Shown here in pieces: positions 8,878-16,376 of a stretch of DNA of 59,394 bases. Each line of letters starts with the position of its first letter. The first letter of the stretch is position 1. The DNA is from Burkholderiales bacterium (lineage in GTDB: Bacteria > Pseudomonadota > Gammaproteobacteria > Burkholderiales > Ga0077523). The notes beneath the pieces were generated by a model that did no database searches, was not told the origin of the DNA, and was given only the letters and a program-made list of their open reading frames with translations. The translations under genes were made by a program, and so were the position numbers. The stretch spans positions 1 through 59,394 of the forward strand of contig JAIESW010000018.1 in NCBI GenBank assembly GCA_019745565.1, in the 5' to 3' direction.

Positions 8878-9441
8878 CTAGGAGTTGAGTCGCCAAGGAT
8901 CGACCGGCTTCCCCATCCGTGCGCCCGGCACTTTCACGCCTTTCGAGGTCGGCACTTCGACGCGCTCGATGACCGAGAAGCCGTAGACGGAATAGAGCGG
9001 TTCTCCGGCGACCGTAGCCATCAGTTCGAGGTTGCGAAAACCTTCCTTCGCAGCGGCCGCTTCGCACAGCGTGAGCACCAGGCGACCGATGCCGCGACGC
9101 GCATAGGCCGGATGCGTGTACATCGCGCGAACCCGCGCAGGTTCGGTCGCGGGATCGAGCATCCGCCCGTCCCGCTGCTTGAAGTGGCTACCACCGAACA
9201 GCGTGGCGCGCCGGCTCCACCCGCCGCATCCCACGATCCGACCGTCGCCCTCGATGGCGAAGTACGTCTCGTCCTCGATGAGCTGCGTGTCGACTCCCAT
9301 GATCTCGAAGGAGGCCTCGACCTGCGGCGGATCGAGGAACGCACCGACCAGCTCGCGGATCGCCATCTCCATCAACGCTCGTAGCTCCGGCAGATCGGCC
9401 ATGACGGCCAGGCGATGACGAAAAGGTGCGCTCACGGGCAA
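8878..9441 (-). CDS. GNAT-family N-acetyltransferase
   Basis: A single acetyltransferase domain of up to 187 residues. HPAYARRGIGRLVLTLCEAAAAKEGF carries the RRGIGR acetyl-CoA pyrophosphate-binding motif A, followed by ELMATVAGEPLYSVYGF, the usual motif B ending. The substrate is unknown. The start is uncertain: TTG at 9441, GTG at 9435 or an internal ATG about 14 codons in all keep the fold. It is convergent with phosphoketolase (22 nt between stops) and leads a run of small leftward genes. Confidence 0.8.
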   Translation of the reverse strand: MPVSAPFRHRLAVMADLPELRALMEMAIRELVGAFLDPPQVEASFEIMGVDTQLIEDETYFAIEGDGRIVGCGGWSRRATLFGGSHFKQRDGRMLDPATEPARVRAMYTHPAYARRGIGRLVLTLCEAAAAKEGFRNLELMATVAGEPLYSVYGFSVIERVEVPTSKGVKVPGARMGKPVDPWRLNS

Positions 9442-9469
9442 GCTCGGCGAAGCACCTCCGCCGAACGCG

Positions 9470-9904
9470 TCACTCGTCGATCCGACGCAACGGTCCGAAG
9501 CACGCGTCGAGATTCGGCTTCTGGCAGGAGAGGTACATGGCGCCGGTCGGATCGAAGATGACGTAGGTGGTGAACTCGGCGCCGGTATCGTCGGTCTCGC
9601 TGTCGGCGCAGTCCTTGCCGCCGTAGTCCTTGACGATCTTGAACTGCGCTTCGTAGAACCCGTTGGAATCGGGATTCCGGACGATCGCGAAGTTGTTCTC
9701 GGTCTTCTCGTCGCCGCTCGTGACCAGCAGGGTGCCGTCGACCCGGTATTCGTACACCTCGGTGCAGGAGTTCGCCGCGCGAGTCCAGCGCCACTTGCCG
9801 ACGAGAGGATGGGCTTCGCCGAGCGCGCGGTAGTCGGCCTCGGGCGCTGCGAGCGTCACGGCAGGCATTGTCAGCAGGAACCACGACAGGATGTGTACTC
9901 GCAT
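9470..9904 (-). CDS. Secreted four-cysteine hypothetical protein
   Basis: The ATG at 9904 has GAGG at the right distance upstream. The 144-residue protein starts with a signal peptide (MRVHILSWFLLTMPAVTLAA). The mature domain, HPLVGKWRWTRAANSCTEVYEYRVDGTLLVTSGDEKTENNF, looks like a lipocalin-like or calycin-type beta barrel, which is inference. Four cysteines (SCTEV, KDCAD, LSCQK, DACFG) could make two disulfides in the periplasm. I cannot name a family with certainty. It is preceded by the RDD gene, whose stop lies 8 nt upstream of this ATG, so the two are probably co-transcribed. Confidence 0.65.
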   Translation of the reverse strand: MRVHILSWFLLTMPAVTLAAPEADYRALGEAHPLVGKWRWTRAANSCTEVYEYRVDGTLLVTSGDEKTENNFAIVRNPDSNGFYEAQFKIVKDYGGKDCADSETDDTGAEFTTYVIFDPTGAMYLSCQKPNLDACFGPLRRIDE

Positions 9905-9912
9905 GAGGAACC

Positions 9913-10341
9913 TCACAAGGGCAAATCCGGGGATCCGGCCGCCGGGGTCGGTGCCGGTACTCTACGGCATCCGGGAAGGCGCCCTCGCCAGCCGGTCACG
10001 AACACGAAGACGAACGACAGCCACCCGAACAGATTGCGAAGGGTCTCGCGCCCCATGGCCCGGAAGAAGCCTATGTAGCGGTCGTGCGTCGCATCGCGAA
10101 CGCGCAAGCCCATGAAGTGGTGACCCAGCGTGCCGCCGGTGAAGGCCACCAGGCCCGGTTCGAGAACGAGGAACGCAACGACGAGAGGCGCGACCTTCAC
10201 GGGCAGATCGAAGTCGACCATCGCCGGCAAACTGAGCATCCAGCCGAATATCAGCAGAACAAACACGACAGTGGCGAACAACACCGCCCGCACTCGCCGC
10301 ACGAGGCGCGGGTACATGGGCGGCGTTCCGACGTCGTCCAT
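9913..10341 (-). CDS. RDD-family membrane protein, C-terminus possibly frameshifted
   Basis: From the ATG at 10341 the 142-residue product has an N-terminal basic stretch (YPRLVRRVRAVLF), two or three hydrophobic segments and FTGGTLGHHFMGLRVRDATHD, the core of the RDD family of small integral membrane proteins. RDD proteins usually continue past the last membrane segment with a short conserved cytoplasmic tail resembling RRHQAFHDA. Here the tail reads TGWRGRLPGCRRVPAPTP, which does not fit, whereas the +1 frame contains GAFPDAVEYRHRP. A one-base indel near 9985-10000 is therefore possible. The function of the family is not well defined; transport or sodium/proton exchange has been proposed for some members. 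Confidence 0.65.
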   Translation of the reverse strand: MDDVGTPPMYPRLVRRVRAVLFATVVFVLLIFGWMLSLPAMVDFDLPVKVAPLVVAFLVLEPGLVAFTGGTLGHHFMGLRVRDATHDRYIGFFRAMGRETLRNLFGWLSFVFVFVTGWRGRLPGCRRVPAPTPAAGSPDLPL

Positions 10342-10360
10342 CGAGCGCGCTCCGGGCTGA

Positions 10361-10768
10361 CTACCGATCGGGAGGACCCTTGAGTTCAACGACGTTGCCT
10401 TCCGGATCCGCCACGTAGATGGAAGGTCCCGTCCCCTCCGCTCCAAATCTTTGCTCCACGGGCCCGGGCGATGCGCCGTGGACCTCCAGATGTCTGCGGA
10501 CGGCGGGCTCGTCGAACGGCTCCACGCGCACGCAGAAGTGATCCACGTTCCGGCCCTCCCGCCCGGGAGCCTCACCGCCGAGTCGCCCGAGTTTGCCGTC
10601 CACCGGAACCAGGTCGATGAGCGAGCGCCCCGCCCTCAACTGAACGAGACCGAGTTCGTCCTGCCGACGCTCGACGGTGCACCCGAGCGCATCGCAGTAG
10701 AACCGGATCATCCGGTCCAGATCGACGACACGCAGGACGATGTGATCGATCTCACGGATGCGGATCAC
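10361..10768 (-). CDS. VOC-family (glyoxalase/dioxygenase superfamily) protein
   Basis: A 135-residue single VOC protein with the paired beta-alpha-beta-beta-beta layout. IDHIVLRVVDLDRMIRFYCDALGC gives the first-module His, NVDHFCVRVEPFD the second-module His, and SIYVADPEGNVVELKG the final Glu metal ligand. The resemblance is to VOC 'virulence-associated' or glyoxalase-like proteins of unknown substrate rather than to GloA, which lies elsewhere at 47242. It is followed 19 nt later by the RDD gene. Confidence 0.85.
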   Translation of the reverse strand: MIRIREIDHIVLRVVDLDRMIRFYCDALGCTVERRQDELGLVQLRAGRSLIDLVPVDGKLGRLGGEAPGREGRNVDHFCVRVEPFDEPAVRRHLEVHGASPGPVEQRFGAEGTGPSIYVADPEGNVVELKGPPDR

Positions 10769-10780
10769 GGTTCGTGACGC

Positions 10781-11191
10781 CTATGATCGAGGCTCGAGCA
10801 CGAGCTGCGTCTGCGTGACGACGGCGCACAGCTTGCCGTCCGAGTTGGTGACATTGGTCTGCCAGACCATCGTCGTTCGCCCACGGTGCAGCGCCTTGGT
10901 CTCGCCGAGAACGCGCGTGTGGACCTTTGCCCCGGCGATGAACTTGGTGCTGGAGTCAGTGGTCGTGGTGCCCTTGCCCGACGGGAGATTCACGAGCGTG
11001 CCCACCGCACCCAATGTGTCCGCGAAGGCCATGTACGCACCACCGTGCATGATGCCGCCGGTGGTGCACAGATCGGGGCGGACCGTCATCTCGGCGAGGA
11101 CACGCTCCGGCGAGAGTTCGAGCAGGCGCACGCCCATGAGACCGGGGAACAGCGGCTCCAATAACTTCTGTACCTCTGCCACGTCGAGCAT
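10781..11191 (-). CDS. PaaI-type hotdog thioesterase
   Basis: A 136-residue hotdog-fold protein. CTTGGIMHGGAYMAFADTLGAVGT contains the HGG motif and the catalytic Asp typical of the PaaI/4HBT acyl-CoA thioesterases, and TTTDSSTKFIAGAKV and GRTTMVWQTNVTNSDGKLCAVVTQTQLVL complete the fold. These enzymes hydrolyse short-chain or phenylacyl-CoA thioesters in the cytoplasm. No phenylacetate pathway genes are near, so the substrate is open. It lies between the VOC and YciI genes in a run of small leftward genes that are probably transcribed together. Confidence 0.85.
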   Translation of the reverse strand: MLDVAEVQKLLEPLFPGLMGVRLLELSPERVLAEMTVRPDLCTTGGIMHGGAYMAFADTLGAVGTLVNLPSGKGTTTTDSSTKFIAGAKVHTRVLGETKALHRGRTTMVWQTNVTNSDGKLCAVVTQTQLVLEPRS

Positions 11192-11245
11192 GCGCGCTCT
11201 CCCAGGATGTCGATGCCTTTCCGGGAATGCTACTCCGCTCCGGCG

Positions 11246-11680
11246 TTACCGAGCCTTGGTCTGCTCCGCGACCTTGGCGCGCAGACGGTCCTCCTGGTCA
11301 CGCAGTTCCGGCGTGAGTGCCTCGCCGAAATCCTCCGCGTCGAACACCTGCCGGATCTCGATCTCCGATTCACCCGGCATGGGATTGGGGCACCGCTTGA
11401 CCCACTCGATCGCCTCCTGCAGTGACTTGCACTTCCAGATCCAGAACCCGGCGACCAGTTCCTTGGTCTCGGTGAACGGTCCGTCGATCACCGTCCGGTT
11501 CCTGCCCGAAAAGCGCACGCGTGCTCCTTTCGAGCTGGGATGCAACCCTTCTCCGGCTTCCATGAGGCCGGCGTTCACCAGCTCTTCGTTGAAACGGCCC
11601 ATCTCGGCCAGCATCTGCTCGCTAGGCATCACGCCAGCCTCGCTGTCCGCCGTTGCCTTGACCAAGATCATGAAACGCAT
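11246..11680 (-). CDS. YciI/DGPF-domain protein
   Basis: A 144-residue YCII-related protein. MRFMILVKATADSEAG and VIDGPFTETKELVAGFWIWKC (the DGPF motif) are clear hallmarks, with a ferredoxin-like fold ending in FEIRQVF-like IEIRQVFDAEDFG and a charged helical tail. Members often lie beside sigma factors of the ECF type or other small enzymes and have no firmly known reaction. A GAGG ribosome site precedes the ATG. The 208 nt up to gabT contain only a 15-bp dyad (CGACAT-GGA-ATGTCG, 11752-11766). Confidence 0.88.
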   Translation of the reverse strand: MRFMILVKATADSEAGVMPSEQMLAEMGRFNEELVNAGLMEAGEGLHPSSKGARVRFSGRNRTVIDGPFTETKELVAGFWIWKCKSLQEAIEWVKRCPNPMPGESEIEIRQVFDAEDFGEALTPELRDQEDRLRAKVAEQTKAR

Positions 11681-11888
11681 GTCGTGCTCCTCGTGTCGGG
11701 GTGGGGGAATGTTCCTCCTACACCCCTACGACGGTCGAGCCGGGTCGATTTCGACATGGAATGTCGTCGAACAGCCGTAATGAACGCGACGCGGATCTCC
11801 ACAGCGGCCGCGTTGAGGAGCGCAGCCGCTGCCAGAAGGCCGTCGTGCAGCTGCTCGATCCTTACCCTCCTTCCTTCCGGCGATGCTC

Positions 11889-13211
11889 CTACCCTTTTGC
11901 TTCGCTCATCATCGCTGCTTCCAGTATTCCCAGTGCCTCGTCGAATACCTTGTCCTGAATCGTGAGCGGAAACAGGAATCTCAAGGCATTCGCATAAACG
12001 CCACACGTCAGAAGGACGAGCCCCCGCTCCAATGCCTTCATCTGCACCCGCTTCGCAAAGTCCGCGTCCGGCTCGTGAGTCCCGGGTTTGTTGAACTCGA
12101 CCGCAATCATCGCTCCAAGGCCCCGCACGTCGGCGATCTGCGGCACCGACGACCGTAACGCCTCCAGCTTCTTCACGAGCTTCGAGCCCAGCGTATTCGC
12201 TCGGTCCAGCAGTTTCTCGTCCTCGATCACGTCGATCACGGCATGCGCGGCGGCCAAGGCGAGCGGATTGCCGGCATAGGTGCCGCCGAGTCCACCGGGC
12301 GCCGGTCCGTCCATGACCTCGGCCTTGCCGGTGACTGCCGACAAGGGTGTGCCGCCGGCCAGGCTCTTCGCCATGCACATGATGTCCGGGACGATCCCGT
12401 AGTGCTCCAGCGCGAACATCCGTCCGGTGCGGCCGAAGCCGGTCTGTACTTCGTCGATGATCAGCAGGATGCCGTGCTCGTCGCACAGCTTGCGCAGCGC
12501 CTGCACGAACGGGACGGGGGCCACGTAGAAACCGCCTTCGCCCTGTACCAGTTCGATCAGGATCGCGGCGACACGCTTCGATTCCACCTCCGACTTGAAG
12601 AGGTGCTGGATGCCGGCGAGCGCGTCGTCGACGCTCACGCCGTGCAGGTCGATCGGGAAGGGGGCGTGGTAGATCTCACCGGGGAAGGGACCGAAGCCCA
12701 GCTTGTAGGGCGCGACCTTGCCGGTGAGACCGGCGGCCAGCAGGGTGCGGCCGTGAAATGCACCGCCGAAGGCGATGACGCCGGGGCGGCCCGTGGCGGC
12801 GCGCGCGATCTTGATGGCGTTCTCGATCGCTTCAGCACCCGTGGAGAAGAACGCTGTCTTCTTGGCGTGGGTGCCGGGGGTCATGCGGTTCAGCTTCTCC
12901 GCGAGCGATACGTACAGCTCGTACGGCGTGATCTGGAACATCGTGTGGGTCATCCTGCCGAGCTGGGCCTCGATCGCGGCGACCACCTTCGGATGGCGAT
13001 GCCCCACGTTGAGCACGGCGATGCCGCCGCCGAAGTCGATGTAGCGCCGCCCTTCCACATCCCACATCTCGGCGTTTTCGGCATGGTCGATGAAAACCTG
13101 CGTCATCACACCGATGCCGCGCGGCACGGCGGCATCCTTGCGGCGCTGCAGTTCCGCATTGGTAGTGCTGCCGGTGGAGGACGACTGCGACACGGGGCGG
13201 ACGGTGGCCAT
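11889..13211 (-). CDS. gabT: 4-aminobutyrate aminotransferase
   Basis: A 440-residue class III PLP aminotransferase. RRKDAAVPRGIGVMTQVFIDHAEN, FFSTGAEAIENAIKIARAATGR and IIDEVQTGFGRTGRMFALEHYGIVPDI are close to GabT. Lys282 in MAKSLAGGTPLS is the PLP Schiff-base lysine. GabT moves the amino group of 4-aminobutyrate to 2-oxoglutarate, giving succinate semialdehyde and glutamate. No gabD gene is adjacent. AAGGAG stands 7-12 nt before the ATG at 13211. The gene is divergent from the ParA gene across 93 bp, so a regulator of one could affect both. A close alternative is 5-aminovalerate aminotransferase. Confidence 0.93.
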   Translation of the reverse strand: MATVRPVSQSSSTGSTTNAELQRRKDAAVPRGIGVMTQVFIDHAENAEMWDVEGRRYIDFGGGIAVLNVGHRHPKVVAAIEAQLGRMTHTMFQITPYELYVSLAEKLNRMTPGTHAKKTAFFSTGAEAIENAIKIARAATGRPGVIAFGGAFHGRTLLAAGLTGKVAPYKLGFGPFPGEIYHAPFPIDLHGVSVDDALAGIQHLFKSEVESKRVAAILIELVQGEGGFYVAPVPFVQALRKLCDEHGILLIIDEVQTGFGRTGRMFALEHYGIVPDIMCMAKSLAGGTPLSAVTGKAEVMDGPAPGGLGGTYAGNPLALAAAHAVIDVIEDEKLLDRANTLGSKLVKKLEALRSSVPQIADVRGLGAMIAVEFNKPGTHEPDADFAKRVQMKALERGLVLLTCGVYANALRFLFPLTIQDKVFDEALGILEAAMMSEAKG

Positions 13212-13304
13212 AGCGGTGCTCCTTCGCTCTCACGGATGAACGGGCCCTTGGATTCTACGTCAGTTACTGTTGCAATCCGCCCGGCCCTCGGGTAGTAGAG
13301 CGCC

Positions 13305-14111
13305 GTGCGCATGACGGCAGCAACGGGGCGGGAGAGTCCGGCGGTGAGCGTGATCGCGGTGTTCAACCAGAAGGGTGGCGTCGGCAAGACGACCACCACG
13401 TTCAATCTCGCGGCAGCGCTGGCGCGGGCGGGGCGCAAGCCCGTCGCGATCGACCTCGATCCGCAGGCTCACCTGTCGCTCGCCATGGGTGTGAAAGGCG
13501 TGCCTGGGTCGCAGAGCATCTTTGCGTACTTCGAGAGCGGCAAGCCGCTGAAGACCCTGGTGCGCGAGGTACCGCCCGGCATCCGCCTGATTCCCGCATC
13601 GCTGGATCTCTCCAAGATCGACGCGCTGTACGGTGCGGACCAGGGCATCACCAAGCGGCTGCAGGGCGGACTGGAGGAGGCCGGCTGGGGCAGCACGATG
13701 CCGGTCGTCATGGACTGCAGCCCCATGCTCGGCGTGCTCACGCTCAATGCGCTGATGGCGGCCGATCGCGTGCTGATTCCGCTGTCGGCCGACTACCTGT
13801 CGCTGCAAGGCGTGCACCGGATCGCCACGGCGCTCGACGTACTGGAGCGCAAGACCGGCAAGAAGTTCTTCCGCCGCATCGTGGTGAGCCGCTACGACGC
13901 ACGGCGCAAGCTCTCGTTCCAGATCTACCGCGAGCTGCAGCAGACCTACCCGGGCATCGTGTGCGAGACGCGCATCCACGAATCAGTGGCGCTGGCGGAA
14001 AGCCCCATGCACGGGCGCGACATCTTCGAGTTCGCGCCTTCCAGCCAGGGAGCTGCGGACTTCCGCTCGCTGGTACGGGAACTGGATGGCGTCGGCTTCT
14101 TCACGGGCTGA
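13305..14111 (+). CDS. ParA/Soj-type ATPase without a ParB partner
   Basis: A 268-residue deviant-Walker ATPase: KGGVGKTTTTFNLAAALARAG (Lys23 signature lysine), then DLDPQAHLSLAMG and VVMDCSPMLGVLTLNALMAADRVLIPLSADYLSL, and no N-terminal helix-turn-helix. This is the small ParA/Soj form that positions DNA or protein cargo. No parB gene or parS-like cluster is adjacent, so it is an orphan and more likely works on a cellular cargo or is an accessory gene than as the chromosome partition ATPase. The start could be GTG 13305 or ATG 13311; neither has a good ribosome site. Downstream are a TPR and a HAD gene on the same strand. Confidence 0.85.
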   Translation: MRMTAATGRESPAVSVIAVFNQKGGVGKTTTTFNLAAALARAGRKPVAIDLDPQAHLSLAMGVKGVPGSQSIFAYFESGKPLKTLVREVPPGIRLIPASLDLSKIDALYGADQGITKRLQGGLEEAGWGSTMPVVMDCSPMLGVLTLNALMAADRVLIPLSADYLSLQGVHRIATALDVLERKTGKKFFRRIVVSRYDARRKLSFQIYRELQQTYPGIVCETRIHESVALAESPMHGRDIFEFAPSSQGAADFRSLVRELDGVGFFTG

Positions 14112-14154
14112 CGCGTTAAAATCTTCAGGACGTAGCCCCTTCGGAGGAAGCTCC

Positions 14155-14622
14155 ATGAACACATCGACCCTGCGTGCCCTGCTCGCCGCCGCAGTCCTGT
14201 CGCTGCCCGTCGTCAGTCTCGCCAACCTGGGCAACGATGACGGCAACGCGTCCACCGATCCGAATTTCATCGCCGGCCGCAAGGCGATCGATGCCCACGA
14301 TTGGCCTGCTGCCGTCGCCGCGATGATGAAGGCCATCGCCGCCGACCCCAAGAATGCCGAGGCCTACAACTGGCTCGGCTTTGCCCAGCGCAAGCAGGGT
14401 CAGTACGACGCCGCGTTCTATGCCTACGGCGAAGCGCTCAAGCTGAACCCGAACAGCAAGTCGACGCACGAGTACATCGGCGAGGCCTATCTCGCCACCG
14501 ACCAGCTCGCCAAGGCGGAACAGCATCTGGCTGCGCTGAATCGGCTGTGCTCGCCCATCCCCTGCGAAGAGCTGAAGGACCTGAAGCGCGCCATCGACGA
14601 CTACAAGAAGAAAAAGAAGTGA
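14155..14622 (+). CDS. Periplasmic TPR-repeat protein
   Basis: The ATG at 14155 follows CGGAGGAAG. The 155-residue product has a signal peptide (STLRALLAAAVLSLPVVSLA) and two or three tetratricopeptide repeats (PAAVAAMMKAIAADPKNAEAYNWLG and YDAAFYAYGEALKLNPNSKS), ending in a poly-Lys tail (KKKKK). Two cysteines in the last part (LCSPIPCEEL) could form a disulfide. It is probably a periplasmic scaffold, with unknown partner. Its stop overlaps the following GTG (GTGA), coupling it to the HAD gene. Confidence 0.82.
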   Translation: MNTSTLRALLAAAVLSLPVVSLANLGNDDGNASTDPNFIAGRKAIDAHDWPAAVAAMMKAIAADPKNAEAYNWLGFAQRKQGQYDAAFYAYGEALKLNPNSKSTHEYIGEAYLATDQLAKAEQHLAALNRLCSPIPCEELKDLKRAIDDYKKKKK

Positions 14623-15275
14623 GCAGCGCGCGGAATCCGTCGATCCGCGCGGTCCTGTGGGACTTCGGGGGCGTCTTCAGCACCAGCCCCTTCGACGCGT
14701 TCTCGCGCTACGAGAAACAGCGCAACCTGCCCGAAGGCCTGTTGCGCAAGGTCAACACGATCAATCCGGATACCAACGCGTGGGCACGGCTGGAACGGGC
14801 CGAGATCACGGCGGAGGAATTCGATAGCGAGTTCGATCGCGAAGCGCGCGCTCTCGGCCATTCGGTCCCGGGTCGGGATGTGCTGAGCCTGCTGTTCGGC
14901 GACATCCGCCCCGAGATGGTGGAAGCACTGCGGCGTTGCCGGGCTGTGTTCCGCACGGCGTGCATCACGAACAACTTCGGCGACATCGGGCCGGGTGTCG
15001 TGTCAGAGGAGCGCGAGAGGGCCTGGCAGGACGTGGTGGGTCTGTTCGAGTTCGTGCTCGAGTCGAGCAAGGTGGGCATCCGCAAACCGGAGCCCGAGAT
15101 CTACCGGATGGCGTGCGAGAAGCTCGGCATCGCGCCGCAGGAAGCCGTTTACCTGGACGATCTGGGCATCAACCTCAAGCCGGCGAAGGCGCTGGGGATG
15201 ACGACGATCAAGGTGGGGGACCCGGCGGAAGCTATTGGTGAGCTGGAGGCCGTAACGGGGTTGGTGTTGAGGTAG
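14619..15275 (+). CDS. HAD-IA hydrolase, epoxide-hydrolase N-terminal/ACAD10-like type
   Basis: Starts at GTG 14619 by translational coupling to the TPR gene and gives 218 residues. Motif I reads LWDFGGVFSTSPFDAF: the nucleophile Asp is followed by Gly where many phosphatases carry the second Asp, as in the HAD subgroup related to the N-terminal domain of soluble epoxide hydrolase. Motif II is ACITNNF, motif III the Lys of SSKVGIRKPEPEIY and motif IV YLDDLGINLKPAKALGM. It probably dephosphorylates a small or lipid phosphate in the cytoplasm, with unknown substrate. A palindromic element begins 9 nt after its stop. Confidence 0.85.
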   Translation: MSSARNPSIRAVLWDFGGVFSTSPFDAFSRYEKQRNLPEGLLRKVNTINPDTNAWARLERAEITAEEFDSEFDREARALGHSVPGRDVLSLLFGDIRPEMVEALRRCRAVFRTACITNNFGDIGPGVVSEERERAWQDVVGLFEFVLESSKVGIRKPEPEIYRMACEKLGIAPQEAVYLDDLGINLKPAKALGMTTIKVGDPAEAIGELEAVTGLVLR

Positions 15276-15283
15276 GGAATTGC

Positions 15284-15402
15284 CCCCATCCCAACCTTCC
15301 CCCACGCTGCGCGTGGAGGAAGGAGTGCTTGTCGTTCGCGATGTGCAGACCAGATAGATGCACTCCTTCCCCCGCCGACGGCGGGGGAAGGCTGGGATGG
15401 GG
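15284..15402. repeat. 119-bp palindromic element, copy 1
   Basis: Outer arms 15284-15303 and 15383-15402 pair over 20 bp with one mismatch (CCCCATCCCAACC... / ...GGATGGGG). Inside are two small perfect hairpins (CCACGC-TGC-GCGTGG and CCCGCC-GAC-GGCGGG) and a middle stem GGAAGGAGTGC / GCACTCCTTCC, so the whole could form a cloverleaf-like cruciform. It fills the gap between the HAD and SDR stops. It is nearly the reverse complement of copy 2 at 16192-16310. No protein is encoded, and it resembles a REP/MITE-type dispersed element. Confidence 0.85.
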
Positions 15403-15411
15403 ACAAAGAAC

Positions 15412-16179
15412 TTACAACTCCTGCCGCCGAGGTTTCCTCTTCGCACCCGCAAACGCCCGATCGAACAACGGCCGCGGCAGAATGCGCAGCAGCTTCGCGA
15501 CGATCCCCATCTGCCACGGGATGACCGTGTAGGCGACGCGCGCATCGATCGCCTTCACGAAGCGTCGCGCCGCTTCGTCGGCCGGCAGCATGAACGGCAT
15601 GCGATAGGGGTTCTTCGCCGTCATGTTGGTTGCGATGTACCCCGGCGCGATGGTCACCACGTTCACGCCGCTGCCGCGCAATTCCACGCGCAGGCTCTCG
15701 AGGTACGTCGCCGCGGCTGCTTTGGAGGCCGAGTACGCGCCCGCACCCGGCAGCCCCCGGATGCCGGCAACGCTGGCGATCCCTACCAACGTACCGCGAC
15801 GCGCCTCGAGCATGCCGCTCAGAAACGGCTGGAACGTCTTCACGATCCCCATCACGTTCACGTCGAGGATCCATTGGCAGGTCTCGATGTCGTCGTCGAG
15901 ATGCGTCAGATTGCCCGCGCTCACGCCGGCGTTGGCGATGACGACATCGGGCGTGCCGAAGCGGTTCATGAAGTCGCTCGCGCCGGCGGCCAGCGCAGGG
16001 CCATCGCGCACGTCGACGGCGTAGGTCGCCACGGTCCCACCGAGTTCGGCGGCCAGCGCATCGAGTTCCGCCTGCCGGCGGGCGATCAGTCCGAGGATCG
16101 CTCCACGCTTCGCATACTGCCGCGCCAGCGCGGCGCCGATGCCAGACGATGCGCCGGTGATGATGACGCGTTCGGTCAT
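15412..16179 (-). CDS. Short-chain dehydrogenase/reductase
   Basis: A 255-residue classical SDR. TGASSGIG (residues 8-15) binds the NAD(P) phosphates, NAG is in VIANAGVSAGN, and the catalytic Ser-Tyr-Lys triad includes YSASK in GAGAYSASKAAAATYLESLRVEL. The C-terminal region with YTVIPWQMGIVAKLLRILPRPLFDRAF is like the YdfG/DltE-type reductases that are loosely bound to membranes; the substrate is unknown. The ATG at 16179 fits the family start. It has no good ribosome site: within 13 nt upstream begins the second palindromic element. The gene is thus closed in between inverted repeats, with both flanks replaced by them. Confidence 0.9.
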   Translation of the reverse strand: MTERVIITGASSGIGAALARQYAKRGAILGLIARRQAELDALAAELGGTVATYAVDVRDGPALAAGASDFMNRFGTPDVVIANAGVSAGNLTHLDDDIETCQWILDVNVMGIVKTFQPFLSGMLEARRGTLVGIASVAGIRGLPGAGAYSASKAAAATYLESLRVELRGSGVNVVTIAPGYIATNMTAKNPYRMPFMLPADEAARRFVKAIDARVAYTVIPWQMGIVAKLLRILPRPLFDRAFAGAKRKPRRQEL

Positions 16180-16191
16180 GGGGAGGGGCTT

Positions 16192-16310
16192 GCCCCCATC
16201 CCAACCTTCCCCCGCCTGCGACGGAGGAAGGAGTGCATCTGGTCGGCACATCGCGAACAACGGGCACTCCTTCCTCCACGCGCAGCGTGGGGGAAGGTTG
16301 GGATGGGGGC
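16192..16310. repeat. 119-bp palindromic element, copy 2 (inverted relative to copy 1)
   Basis: Perfect 22-bp terminal arms at 16192-16213 and 16289-16310 with the same inner stem (GGAAGGAGTGC / GCACTCCTTCC) and the hairpin CCACGC-GCA-GCGTGG. Its reverse complement matches copy 1 almost throughout, apart from a few substitutions and short indels in the loops. It forms the 5' leader of the SDR gene and separates it from the upstream dsbA stop by 66 bp. Confidence 0.88.
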
Positions 16311-16376
16311 ACACCCCTCAAGCATCGAGCAGCTCTCAGCGCGCGGACTCAACGCTTTCGGCCACCGCCTCAAGAG

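Noticed and set aside
11752..11766. 15-bp dyad CGACAT-GGA-ATGTCG as an operator
   Set aside because: Short arms and no matching second site; common by chance in GC-rich intergenic DNA, so not listed as a feature.
13305..14111. ParA gene as the chromosomal partition locus
   Set aside because: No parB gene, no parS-like palindromes and no gidA/gidB neighbours are present.
15276..16376. CRISPR-like repeat arrangement
   Set aside because: There are only two long palindromic copies in inverted orientation around a gene, not short direct repeats with unique spacers, and no cas genes.
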